Assembly (NCBI GenBank): GCA_963747535.1
Contig: CAVVFX010000017.1
Coordinates: 558,001 to 622,000 of the forward strand
Reading direction: 5' to 3'
DNA length: 64,000 nucleotides
DNA from: CAVVFX01 sp963747535
GTDB lineage: Bacteria; Acidobacteriota; Terriglobia; Bryobacterales; Bryobacteraceae
This document shows positions 1 to 8,413 of this stretch, in pieces. Made by a program: the position numbers and the translations under genes. The notes under the pieces were generated by a model. That model was not told where the DNA came from. It searched no databases and was given only the letters and a program-made list of their open reading frames with translations. Every line of letters starts with the position of its first letter. Position 1 is the stretch's first letter.

Positions 1-1
1 T

Positions 2-1444
2 GCGGGCATGGCCTCGTTCGAGCACATGCCGCATCTGACCAAACTCTATGTGCGCGACACGCTGATCACCGACGAAGGCTTGCGGCATTTGCAGAACCTG
101 AGGGAACTGACCGATCTAGATTTGTACGGGACGCGGATCGGCGATCCCGGCATCGCAAATTTGAAAGGCCTCACGCGGCTGGCGCGCCTCAACATCCTGG
201 GGGCGTCGCTCACCGATGCGGGACTGGAGCAGCTTGCCGGCCTGACGCAACTGGAAGAACTCAATCTCTATCGCACGCAGATCACGAACGCATCGATCGA
301 GATTCTGAAGCGCTTTCCGCATCTGCGCGACGTGGACCTGCGCTACACGCGCGTCACAGGCGGCGGCGCGGCGGTGCTCAAGGCGACGCTGCCCGGCTGC
401 CGCGTGACGTTCCTGGATGCCGGTCCCGCACAGCCGGTGAACGTGTCCAAGGCTCCGCCGGCCGGATCGCCGGGCGCGATCGTGGCCTGGGTGCACAAGC
501 GCGGCGGGCACGCGGAGATCGCTTCCGGCCGCGTCACGTCGATCAGCCTGGCCTCAGTGCCGCTTGCCGACGCCGATGCGCGCGTGATCGCGACCATGCC
601 CGGGCTGGAGAAACTGGATCTCTCCTCGACGGAAATCAGCGACGCGGCCCTGGCCGGAATTCCGGCGGCGTGTGCGCTGCGCGAGCTGAAGCTGGACGAG
701 ACCACCGTCTCCGACGCCGGCGTGACGCACCTGGCCGGATGCAAGTCGCTAACCAAGCTCAGCCTGAGCTACACGAGGGTGCGCGGTCCGGGCGTGGCGA
801 ACCTCACTTCCCTGCGCGAGCTCGACCTTTCGGCCTCCGCCACCGATAACGACGGCTTGGCGCCTGTGGCGGGCCTGGAGAATCTGGAGCGGCTGGCGCT
901 GCGCTATTCCGAAATCGGCGACGAAGGACTGGCGCATCTGAGCCATCTACCCAAGCTCATCAGCCTGGATCTCACCGGCTCCGATATCGGCGATGCCGGC
1001 CTCGCCCAGATCGCGCGGCTCACGGGCCTGGAAGAATTGATGCTGAATTATGGCCGCTTCACGGACAAGGGTCTGGCGGAACTGCAGGCGCTGACCAAAT
1101 TGGTGCGCCTCGACCTGACGCGCACGCGGGTCACCGACAAGGGCTTGGTGGCGATTGCGGGCTTAAAGAACCTCGGCACACTGAATCTGAACTACACTAC
1201 GGTCAGCGACAAGGGTATCGCCAGCCTGACCGGGCTGACCCACCTCACGACGCTGCGCCTGGACAGCGCGACCGTCACTGATCAGGGCATCCGTTCGCTC
1301 GAAGCGTTGAACAGCCTGCGCACGCTGAACCTGTATCACACGCTGGTCACCGAGGCCGGGTACAAGAACCTGAAGGGGGCCCTGCCCGCGTGCCAGATCA
1401 TCTGGGACCGGGAATCGAGCCTGCCGACGAGGCGCGGGAGCTAG
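2..1444 (+). CDS. Leucine-rich repeat protein, 5' partial
   Basis: The reading frame is open to the left edge of the window, so the true start lies outside; the first internal ATG is at position 8. The protein is almost entirely leucine-rich repeats of about 24 residues with the pattern L-x2-L-x-L-x2-T-x-I/V-x-D-x-G-L. There are two repeat blocks, roughly residues 1-125 and 190-470, separated by a Pro/Gly-rich linker near residues 140-165. Cysteine-poor repeats with the T-x-ITDAGL signature are common in secreted or surface proteins of Planctomycetes and Acidobacteria and usually mediate protein contacts. No enzymatic motif is visible. The stop is 3 nt before the next LRR gene, so both are probably co-transcribed. 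Partner and role are unknown; an extracellular or periplasmic scaffold is an inference. Confidence 0.85.
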   Translation, partial: AGMASFEHMPHLTKLYVRDTLITDEGLRHLQNLRELTDLDLYGTRIGDPGIANLKGLTRLARLNILGASLTDAGLEQLAGLTQLEELNLYRTQITNASIEILKRFPHLRDVDLRYTRVTGGGAAVLKATLPGCRVTFLDAGPAQPVNVSKAPPAGSPGAIVAWVHKRGGHAEIASGRVTSISLASVPLADADARVIATMPGLEKLDLSSTEISDAALAGIPAACALRELKLDETTVSDAGVTHLAGCKSLTKLSLSYTRVRGPGVANLTSLRELDLSASATDNDGLAPVAGLENLERLALRYSEIGDEGLAHLSHLPKLISLDLTGSDIGDAGLAQIARLTGLEELMLNYGRFTDKGLAELQALTKLVRLDLTRTRVTDKGLVAIAGLKNLGTLNLNYTTVSDKGIASLTGLTHLTTLRLDSATVTDQGIRSLEALNSLRTLNLYHTLVTEAGYKNLKGALPACQIIWDRESSLPTRRGS

Positions 1445-1447
1445 CGG

Positions 1448-2497
1448 ATGGCGCGAATCTGGATGGCCGCCATCGCGTTCGGAGTCCTCTCCGCCGCCAG
1501 CCTGCCCGACCCATCGGTCGCGACATGGGTCCAGGAGCACGGCGGGCGCATCGAGACGGACACGTCCGGCCAGATCTCGGCGGTGAAGCTGAACCTGGCC
1601 TGGGTAGCCGACGCTGATGTCGAGCGCTTCGCCCATCTCTCTCATCTGCGCAAGCTCGATATCTCGTTCACGCTGATCACCGACGCGGGAATCGAGCATT
1701 TGAAACCGCTGGAAGAGGTCACCGATCTGAACCTTTACTCGGTGGAGCGCATCACCGACGTCGCGATCGCGTATATCCGCGGGTGGAAGAACCTGGAGCG
1801 GCTGAATCTCCGTGGCACCGACGTCACTGATACGGCATTGCAATATCTGGCCGGTTTTCCTGCACTCAAGCTGCTCGACGTCAGCTATACGCAGGTTACG
1901 AACAACGGCATGGAGTATCTGTCCTTGCTGCGCTCGCTCGAAGAGCTTCGCATCGGCGGCAACAAGATTACCGGCGCCGGGCTGCGCTGGCTGCGCGTGC
2001 TGCCCAACCTGCGCGTACTCGACCTGGAAGGTACGCAGCAGCGGAATTCCGGTTTGTGGTCGGTGTCGCTGACGGATTTGGACGTGGAGACGATCGGCGG
2101 CTTCAAACAACTGCAGGAACTGAACCTCGCCGGGGCGAAGATTACCGACGCCGCGCTGGGCGCGCTCGGCCAGCTTGCGCACCTGCGCTCGCTCGACCTC
2201 AGCCGGACGCAGGTCAGCGGAAAGGGCCTGTCCGATCTCGCCCGGCTGACAGCGTTGGAACGGCTGAGCCTGTGGCAGGCGGGTGCGCTCGGCGACGAAG
2301 CCGGTCTTGCGCTTGGCTCGCTGAAAAATCTGCGGGTGCTCGATCTGACCGACACCCGTATCTCCGACGCGACCCTAACGGGATTGGCGCCGGCGCACGG
2401 ATTGCGTCATATTTACCTTTCCGGCACGGCCGTAACTGCGGACGGCGTGGACGGCTTCCGTCGCGCGCATCCGGAATGCGAGGTGAGTTGGAAATGA
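1448..2497 (+). CDS. Secreted leucine-rich repeat protein
   Basis: This 349-residue protein starts with a short hydrophobic leader (MARIWMAAIAFGVLSAASLP) that looks like a Sec signal peptide, so export is likely. The rest is about a dozen LRRs of the same T-x-ITDAGL type as the gene upstream, ending in a cap with a Cys ('HPECEVSW') that resembles the end of the first block of the upstream gene ('LPGCRVTF'). The two genes therefore look like paralogues from a tandem duplication. The stop codon overlaps the start of the following DUF1592 gene (ATGA), a sign of translational coupling. Function is unknown; the arrangement suggests it works with the DUF1592/DUF1552 pair. Confidence 0.85.
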   Translation: MARIWMAAIAFGVLSAASLPDPSVATWVQEHGGRIETDTSGQISAVKLNLAWVADADVERFAHLSHLRKLDISFTLITDAGIEHLKPLEEVTDLNLYSVERITDVAIAYIRGWKNLERLNLRGTDVTDTALQYLAGFPALKLLDVSYTQVTNNGMEYLSLLRSLEELRIGGNKITGAGLRWLRVLPNLRVLDLEGTQQRNSGLWSVSLTDLDVETIGGFKQLQELNLAGAKITDAALGALGQLAHLRSLDLSRTQVSGKGLSDLARLTALERLSLWQAGALGDEAGLALGSLKNLRVLDLTDTRISDATLTGLAPAHGLRHIYLSGTAVTADGVDGFRRAHPECEVSWK

Positions 2498-4092
2498 CCA
2501 GCTGCTGGTTTCAGCTTGGTATCTTCGTATCTCTGAGCCTGTCACTCGCCGCGACGGAAATCCCCGGGCCCGTGCGCCGCCTCACCCACAGCCAGTACAA
2601 CCACACGGTGCGCGATCTGCTGGGCGACGAAACGTCCCCGGCCGATCAGTTCCCGGAAGAGGATTTTGTCAACGGCTTCAAGAACCAGAGCTCGGCGCAG
2701 GATATCCCGCCGCTGCTGGCGGAAGCCTACAACCTGGCGGCCGAGCGGCTGGCGCGCAACGCTTTCCTGGGCGGCAGTGATTCCAATCACCTGCTGCCGG
2801 CAAAACCGCAGCGGCCGGGCGATGCCGAGTGTGCCGCCGCATTCGTGCGCCAGTTCGGGCTGCGGGCATTCCGCCGTCCGCTCACCAGCGCGGAGCAGCA
2901 GCGCTACACGGCGCTGGTGGTGAAAGAGGGAACGCGCACGGGCGACTTCCTGCGCGGCGCGCAACTGGTGATCGAGGCGATGCTGCAATCGCCCAAGTTT
3001 CTTTTCCGGCTGGAGCGGATTGGCTACCCGGACGGTTACGCCATCGCGAGCCGCCTCTCGTATTTTCTCTGGGACAGCATGCCGGACCGCGAGTTGTTCG
3101 ACGTCGCAGCTTCCGGCGCGCTCACGACACCGGCAGGCATGGACAAGCAACTCCGGCGCATGATCGCCGATCCGCGCGCCCGGCAGGCGCTCGACGAATT
3201 CACGAGCGAGTGGCTGCGCTTCGACTTGGCGCTGAACGCGGTCAAGGATCGCACCATCTATCCGCAATTCACCCCGGAGCTGGCCGCGGCCATGACGGAG
3301 GAGACGCGCCGGCTTGTCGCGGACCTGGTGTGGAACAACGGCAACTTCATGGACCTGTTCCGGGCCCGGTACAGCTTTCTGAACTCGGACTTAGCCGCGC
3401 TCTATGGTGTCGCGGCGCCCGCGGTTGAGTACGGGCGCGTCGAGTTCCCGGCCGATTCCAGCCGCACCGGAATTCTGGGCCAAGGCACCTTCTTGGCCTC
3501 GACCAGCAAGCCCGGCGAGACCTCGCCGACGGTGCGCGGATACTTCATCCAGCAGCAGTTCCTCTGCCACGAAATTCCTGATCCGCCGCCGGGCACCAAC
3601 AGCAATCTACCGCCGGTGGCTGCATCGCATCCGGAAACCAACCGCGAGCGCCTGAAATCGCATATGGCGAACGCCACCTGCTTGGGCTGCCACAGCCTGA
3701 TGGATCCGGTGGGCCTGACCTTCGAGAAGTTCGACGCCATCGGCCGGTATCGCGACAAGCAGGCGATCACGTTTCTGCCGGAGCATCACGGTGCCGACCG
3801 CTACGCCAAGCCGGTGACCATGGAGCTGGACGTCGACACCACGGGCAGCCTGACCGGCGTCAAGGACGGCACGTTCCATTCCCCGGTGGAGCTGGGCGCA
3901 ATTCTGGCCGGCAATACCGAATGCCGCGAGTGCATCGTCAAACAACTTTTCCGTTATGGATGGGGCCGGCACGAGAAATCCGAGGACGCGCCCGTCATCC
4001 AGCGCGCCACCGAAACCTTTCGCGATTCCGGTTTCCATCTGAAAGATGTCATAGTATTCTTAGCGGCTGAAATGGCCCGGAAGGGGAGCTAA
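2494..4092 (+). CDS. DUF1592-family secreted protein with CxxCH motif
   Basis: I start this at the ATG at 2494, which overlaps the upstream stop and gives a 532-residue protein with a signal peptide (ending near LAATEIPGP). An open extension further upstream only shadows the LRR gene. Blocks appear in the order known for this planctomycete-type family: DUF1587 ('RRLTHSQYNHTVRDLLGD'), DUF1595 ('FRRPLTSAEQQRY'), DUF1592 ('SPKFLFRLE'), DUF1588 with a haem-c-type motif C-L-G-C-H followed by SLMDPVG, and DUF1585 near the end. The N-terminal cytochrome-c domain seen in longer relatives is absent. The stop TAA is directly followed by the ATG of the DUF1552 gene, the usual partner of this family. The biochemical role of these pairs is not established; a periplasmic redox or oxidative polymer-degradation role is speculation. 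Confidence 0.9.
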   Translation: MTSCWFQLGIFVSLSLSLAATEIPGPVRRLTHSQYNHTVRDLLGDETSPADQFPEEDFVNGFKNQSSAQDIPPLLAEAYNLAAERLARNAFLGGSDSNHLLPAKPQRPGDAECAAAFVRQFGLRAFRRPLTSAEQQRYTALVVKEGTRTGDFLRGAQLVIEAMLQSPKFLFRLERIGYPDGYAIASRLSYFLWDSMPDRELFDVAASGALTTPAGMDKQLRRMIADPRARQALDEFTSEWLRFDLALNAVKDRTIYPQFTPELAAAMTEETRRLVADLVWNNGNFMDLFRARYSFLNSDLAALYGVAAPAVEYGRVEFPADSSRTGILGQGTFLASTSKPGETSPTVRGYFIQQQFLCHEIPDPPPGTNSNLPPVAASHPETNRERLKSHMANATCLGCHSLMDPVGLTFEKFDAIGRYRDKQAITFLPEHHGADRYAKPVTMELDVDTTGSLTGVKDGTFHSPVELGAILAGNTECRECIVKQLFRYGWGRHEKSEDAPVIQRATETFRDSGFHLKDVIVFLAAEMARKGS

Positions 4093-5442
4093 ATGGCGCT
4101 GAAAGCTCGATTGTCGCGGCGTTTGTTTCTGCGGGGCGTGAGCCTGTGCGGGGCCGCGATCCGCATCGGACTGCCTCCCCTCGAAGCGATGTTCAACTCC
4201 AGCGGCACCAGCTATGCCGCCGAAAGGGCCGGGCGCATCGGCGAGATGCCCATCCCATCGCGCTTCGTACTCTGGTTCAACGGGAACGGCATCCCGGAGC
4301 GCTACTGGATTCCGGAAGAGACCGGCGCCGATTATCCGATGACTCCGTGCCTGACGCCGCTCGCGCCGCTGCGCAGCCACTTCCGCGTGATCAGCGGTCT
4401 GGACAATCCGGCGGCACGGAAGCCCGGCCCCGGCAACGATCATCACCGCTCGATGAGCGGCTTGGTTTCCGGCACATCGTTTACGGGCAGAGGCGCCGGC
4501 GGACCTTCCATCGACCAGATCATCGCGGCCAAAATCTCGGCGCAGCCCGGCACGCCGACGCGCTTCCGCTCGCTGCAGGTAGGCGTGTGCCAGGAATCCC
4601 ACGGCGAGAGCATTCATCGCAATATGAGCTGGGCGGGCTACGAGCGCGCGCTGCCGCCCGAGCTGATCCCGCACAACCTGTTCGATCGGCTGTTCGGCAA
4701 GCGCGAGCAGAGCTGGATCGAGCGCAAGGAAAGTGTGCTCGACGTGGTGCGAGACGACTTTCAGGACCTGAACGCGCAGCTCGGCAAGCAGGACCAGGTG
4801 CGCATGGACGAGCACCTGGCCTCGGTGCGCGACCTGGAGCGGTCGATCGCCGGTCTGCCACCGGAATACGCCAAAGTGGAGGAGCCTGAGATCGGCGGCG
4901 ACGTCAAGGATTATCCGCGCATCGCCAAGCTGCAGTCGGACCTGCTGGTGCATGCGCTGGCCAGCCGCCAGACGCGCGTCGCCACGTATATGCTGACCAA
5001 GTGCCAGAGCCTGGTGCGGCTTCCCTGGCTCGGCTACACGACGCTGCGGCATCACGATTACACGCACACGAATTCGGAATCGCCGCAGGCGCAGCGCATC
5101 CTGCGCGACATCTGCCGCTGGCACGTGGAGGAGTTCGCCTACCTGCTGAACCGAATCCAGTCGATCCGCGAAGGCGACGGCACGTTGCTCGACAACTGCT
5201 GCGTGCTCTACATTCACGAGCACGCCGAGGCCAACATCCACAAAAACAACGGCCTGATTGCGATCCTGGCCGGTCACCTGAACGGGATGGCCACCGGCAC
5301 GCACACGAAGGTGACGGGCACGATGGGCGAACTGTACCTCGCAGTGGCCAACGACATTCTGAAGCTCGACGTCGGTGCGTTTCCGACGGCCTCGCAGAAG
5401 ATCGAAGACATGCTCCGGGCGCCGTCTTCAGCCGCTGGCTGA
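4093..5442 (+). CDS. DUF1552 domain secreted protein
   Basis: A 449-residue protein whose N-terminus carries a Tat-like leader (S-R-R-L-F-L-R-G-V followed by a hydrophobic stretch). It matches the DUF1552 family, which lies in the same broad group as DUF1501/sulfatase-like proteins: 'FVLWFNGNGIPERYW' near residue 58, a long helical middle with 'RMDEHLASVRDLERSI', and a C-terminal part with several His residues ('HHDYTHTN', 'CVLYIHEHAEANIHKNN') that could bind metal. Length is typical. The start codon is immediately after the DUF1592 stop. DUF1592-DUF1552 pairs are recurrent in Planctomycetes, Verrucomicrobia and Acidobacteria; substrate and reaction are unknown. Confidence 0.9.
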   Translation: MALKARLSRRLFLRGVSLCGAAIRIGLPPLEAMFNSSGTSYAAERAGRIGEMPIPSRFVLWFNGNGIPERYWIPEETGADYPMTPCLTPLAPLRSHFRVISGLDNPAARKPGPGNDHHRSMSGLVSGTSFTGRGAGGPSIDQIIAAKISAQPGTPTRFRSLQVGVCQESHGESIHRNMSWAGYERALPPELIPHNLFDRLFGKREQSWIERKESVLDVVRDDFQDLNAQLGKQDQVRMDEHLASVRDLERSIAGLPPEYAKVEEPEIGGDVKDYPRIAKLQSDLLVHALASRQTRVATYMLTKCQSLVRLPWLGYTTLRHHDYTHTNSESPQAQRILRDICRWHVEEFAYLLNRIQSIREGDGTLLDNCCVLYIHEHAEANIHKNNGLIAILAGHLNGMATGTHTKVTGTMGELYLAVANDILKLDVGAFPTASQKIEDMLRAPSSAAG

Positions 5443-5596
5443 TAACCCGAACCCAAGCTCCGCCCCGGCGCTGAGTTAACGCGCCCTGGCCTGGCGCCGA
5501 TGAGGATCTTTCGGCCGCTGCGCGCCGATTGCACCGCCGTTTTCAGAGTCTCCATGACGATCATGCTATTTCCGAGCGAGGACATCCCGGAAGATT

Positions 5597-5750
5597 TCAG
5601 CTCGTAGGTTTGATCTGGCGGGCGCTCGGTTCGGCGGCCTGCTGAGACGTCAAACCGCTGATCACTCCCACCGATCCCGGGGAACTGATTTTCGCCGAGG
5701 GTACGGTGAAATTGGGGAGGTAGTTCCAGCGGGAGGTGCCGTCCGCCGGT
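5597..5750 (-). pseudogene. Possible 3' remnant of an Oar-like TonB receptor gene
   Basis: Read on the minus strand, about 45 codons before a TGA at 5597-5599 give 'NFTVPSAKISSPGSVGVISG' and then 'SARQI'. This resembles the last strand region of Oar-like receptors ('FNHPNF...P...FG.I....R.IQ'). No upstream reading frame continues it: there is an in-frame stop about 50 codons upstream, and the usual terminal aromatic residue is missing. I read it as gene debris. It could also be chance; the match is by eye only. Confidence 0.35.
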
Positions 5751-5905
5751 CAGGGCTTTGGTGAGCCGGATCGGGGAAACTCAAAGCCGCCACGCCGTTC
5801 CTGATGGCATTGTAATTGTTCTGGTGCGGGTAGAGGGCAGTGCTGAAGGGCGTCATCACGCCGCCTCCAGGAGGAGTTTCCAGAACTGGCAGGAAGTATC
5901 TGGGG

Positions 5906-6113
5906 TAGCTTCCGTGGACGCCCGGCTACTTCGCCGCGACGGTGGACTGTCGATGAGGCGACGATCAAGGCCTACATCGAAGGTCAAAAGTGGGACGAAG
6001 ACGATCAGGGTTTCAAAATCACAGCGACCCCACCAAGCCTTAAGCCGGAGCAGGCCTCAGGCGGCTTTCAGCCGCACAGGATTCTACCGGCTTCTAAGCC
6101 GGCAGTCGTTTAA
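5906..6113 (+). pseudogene. Remnant of an IS200/IS605-type transposase (TnpA) 3' end
   Basis: Two frames joined by a frameshift near 5945 give 'LPWTPGYFAATV' and then 'VDEATIKAYIEGQKWDEDD', ending at TAA 6111-6113. This resembles the C-terminal part of Y1 transposases of the IS200 type ('LWSxGYFVxTVG-VxExTIRxYIExQ'), including the helix that carries the conserved Gln. The N-terminal His-hydrophobic-His and the catalytic Tyr are missing, so the copy is dead. It is followed by strong hairpins of the kind such elements use as ends. Confidence 0.55.
6061..6102. repeat. Two hairpins at the end of the IS200-like remnant
   Basis: GCGGCT (6061-6066) pairs with AGCCGC (6070-6075) across a 3-nt loop, and CCGGCTT (6087-6093) pairs with AAGCCGG (6096-6102). 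Subterminal hairpins are the recognition structures of IS200/IS605 elements, so these probably mark the old right end. They also lie between convergent genes and could act as a terminator. Confidence 0.5.
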
Positions 6114-6140
6114 GGTGAGGTGACGCCGCTATCAGGCCAA

Positions 6141-8294
6141 TCAACAATAGCGGAGATATTCTTCTGCCGACGAGATATCCTTTTGATGAATTGCCACTGC
6201 AAATGCATCGGGCTTGCCGGCGGCCTTATAGGCTTGCGCAGTCGGGTCATAGGTATATTGCGCGCGGGCCGCATCGACTTCTGATTTCATCGCATCCAAC
6301 GGGCCTAGCACCGCGAGACGCCGATCGGCTACCAGCGCGGCGATCTGCGGCAGGTCGAAATGCAGCAGCACATCCGGGATGAAGACGCTCGCGCCGTGCA
6401 GATAGCGATCGCTCTCCGTCAGCGTGCGATACGAGAGTAGGCCGCCGTCACAGACTGCTGCCTTAATGCGGTTGTCGAGAGCCGCGGCGAACAGGACCCA
6501 CAGCGCCCCCATCCCACGGCCGATCGCGCGGACGCCTGCACGATCGACATCAGCGCGGCCCAGCGCGTAATCCACGCTGCGGACCACATCCTCGACGCGC
6601 ATGCCGAGCAGCGATTCATTCATCTCCCAGGCGATGTACTGCATGACCGTCTCGGCGTCGTCGACATGACGGAATGTTCCGTAACCACCATCATCCGGAT
6701 GCGGCGGCCTCGTCTCGCCGATGCCCCGAACATCTACCGCGACCACCAGGTTCCCGCGATCGGTCAATTCCTCGATCACGCCGAACTCGAGGCCATCGTA
6801 GTCAATGCCGCGGTCGCTGAAGTAGAGGAGTGCGGAGCGGTCGGACGCGCGCCGATCGGGCACGAAGATCCAGGCCGGAAGGTAGATGCCCGGCTCGGAG
6901 AGGAATTCGATCTTCTCGACCTGATACCCGTGGCGCGCGACCGTGGCGACCCGGCGCGGCGCGGGTGCGGTCGTCTGGCGATGGTAACGCAACAACTGGC
7001 GAAGTTTTTCGCGCGCGGTGCCGGGTGGCAGGGATCCGGCGGGCGGCAACTCGGCCTGCTTCCGGTGCAGGATGTCATATAGCAGGTCGCCTTTGTGCGA
7101 ATAGCGCAGCGAACCGTTGGGCGTACAGTTCAGGTCGGCGCCCGTTTCGATGCGAAAGTCCGGCTCGACTTTCGGTCCGGGCCGGTTCTGCAGCCAGCGG
7201 CAGAACCAGTTCGTATTCGCCAGACGCAGCTTCATCGTCATCATGTGAGGATCGACCGCTTCCACGATCGCGAATTTTTCCGGCACGCCGAGCAATTGGT
7301 AGCGCGCCTTGACGATGTCGGCGACATTCTGAAACGAGGCGTCGATATGTTCGATCCCGGCCAGCAACGGCCGCGGCGCGTTTGCCACGTGCAGATCGCT
7401 CATGTCGATGCCGTAGATCGCAGCGGGGAAGAAGTGCTGCTCCGTGTCGCCGGTGCCGAGCCGCGTCTCCGGCCGCATGCGGACCGGCCAGCGATTGCGC
7501 GAGCCGCCTTCGTGGACCGCGGCGCACTTGATGCGATCATCCAGCGCGCTGATGAACATCGTGAACGTGCCGCCGCCCGATTGGCCGCAGCATCCGATGC
7601 GCTCGCGATCGACCTCCGGGCGCGACAACAGATAATCGAGCGCTCGCATGCCGTCCCAGATGCGGTATTGCGTGAGGTCCTGGCCGATCAGCAGCAGCAA
7701 CTGGCCTTCAAGCGAATGCTCCCAGGTCACCGGGCCGCCGATCTCGTTCTGGCCGGTCGACGGGTTCCAGAAATATCGCCGCTCGCCCTGGCCGATGGGA
7801 TCATAGGCCAGCACCGCGAAGCCCTCGCGAACCAGCCCAAGGTACATGCACTGGAAAGGCGGCCAGAGTCGCCCGATGACCTCGTGGCCGCAGGGCGAAA
7901 GAATGCCGGGAAACGGGCCATCGCCCGATGGCAGATACAGGCTCGCGGTCACCCGGTAGTTCGGCCGGCTCTCGAACATCACGCTTTCGATGCGATAGCC
8001 GTCGCGCTGGTTGACGCGCAACACAACGGGATTCAACGGCGTGCGCTCGGGCAGGCCGTGAATCATTTCGATGCAGCGCGCGCGGACAAACCGGTTACGC
8101 TCGGCTAGGGCGGCGGGCGTGCGGATCTGCGCGCGCTTTTCATCCCACTGGTCGGCGAGCGCGTTCGTCTTCCGCGCCAGGTAGGTGAGCAGCATGTCCG
8201 GCATCGATTCGCGGTACGACCCGGCGCCGGCCGCGAAGGCGGGAGCGAAGGGCAGCGCTGCTGCCTGCTTCAGGAATGTTCGGCGGCTGGTCAT
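6141..8294 (-). CDS. Secreted tandem alpha/beta-hydrolase (acetyl-xylan-esterase-like)
   Basis: 717 residues. The N-terminus has a Tat-type leader (TSRRTFLKQAAALPFAPAFA), so the mature protein is periplasmic or exported. The first half is an alpha/beta-hydrolase of the acetyl xylan esterase/dienelactone hydrolase group with 'YDPIGQGER' near residue 164 and a nucleophile elbow G-Q-S-G-G with Ser239. An acid/His candidate is 'VDPHMMT' near residue 348. The second half (about 450-717) repeats the fold ('VAVDVRGIGETRPP'), but its elbow is G-R-G-M-G with Gly594 where Ser is expected, so that domain looks non-catalytic. The start ATG lies one base after the stop of a truncated upstream fragment (8296-8413), so the gene has lost its original operon partner. 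Carbohydrate-ester hydrolysis is the most likely role; the substrate is not determined. Confidence 0.8.
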   Translation of the reverse strand: MTSRRTFLKQAAALPFAPAFAAGAGSYRESMPDMLLTYLARKTNALADQWDEKRAQIRTPAALAERNRFVRARCIEMIHGLPERTPLNPVVLRVNQRDGYRIESVMFESRPNYRVTASLYLPSGDGPFPGILSPCGHEVIGRLWPPFQCMYLGLVREGFAVLAYDPIGQGERRYFWNPSTGQNEIGGPVTWEHSLEGQLLLLIGQDLTQYRIWDGMRALDYLLSRPEVDRERIGCCGQSGGGTFTMFISALDDRIKCAAVHEGGSRNRWPVRMRPETRLGTGDTEQHFFPAAIYGIDMSDLHVANAPRPLLAGIEHIDASFQNVADIVKARYQLLGVPEKFAIVEAVDPHMMTMKLRLANTNWFCRWLQNRPGPKVEPDFRIETGADLNCTPNGSLRYSHKGDLLYDILHRKQAELPPAGSLPPGTAREKLRQLLRYHRQTTAPAPRRVATVARHGYQVEKIEFLSEPGIYLPAWIFVPDRRASDRSALLYFSDRGIDYDGLEFGVIEELTDRGNLVVAVDVRGIGETRPPHPDDGGYGTFRHVDDAETVMQYIAWEMNESLLGMRVEDVVRSVDYALGRADVDRAGVRAIGRGMGALWVLFAAALDNRIKAAVCDGGLLSYRTLTESDRYLHGASVFIPDVLLHFDLPQIAALVADRRLAVLGPLDAMKSEVDAARAQYTYDPTAQAYKAAGKPDAFAVAIHQKDISSAEEYLRYC

Positions 8295-8295
8295 A

Positions 8296-8413
8296 TTACT
8301 TCAGCTCAATCACGGCGAGATCGTAGGTCGCCAGGTGCGGCACGGTGAAATCGAGTGCGCCGGCCATGACCTGATGCGGCAGCACCGGAGCGCCGACGCG
8401 GCCCGGCGAGGGT
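8296..8413 (-). pseudogene. 3' tail of a lost gene upstream of the hydrolase
   Basis: On the minus strand about 38 codons ending at TAA 8296-8298 read 'GALDFTVPHLATYDLAVIEL' then K-stop. A short beta-strand-rich ending of this kind is typical of the last domain of glycoside hydrolases and similar proteins. The reading frame differs from the kinase fragment that abuts it. The stop is separated by one base from the hydrolase ATG, the spacing of an operon, so I infer that a former upstream partner was cut off. Its identity cannot be given. Confidence 0.45.

Noticed and set aside
4060..5304. 414-codon minus-strand frame opposite the DUF1552 gene
   Set aside because: Arg/Ala/His-rich translation with no domain or leader, typical antisense shadow of a GC-rich gene.
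5662..5859. Minus-strand fragment 'ALYPHQNNYNAIRNG' as a glycoside hydrolase family 2 start
   Set aside because: A vague likeness to the N-terminus of beta-glucuronidases is not supported by any further motif; left as unexplained debris.
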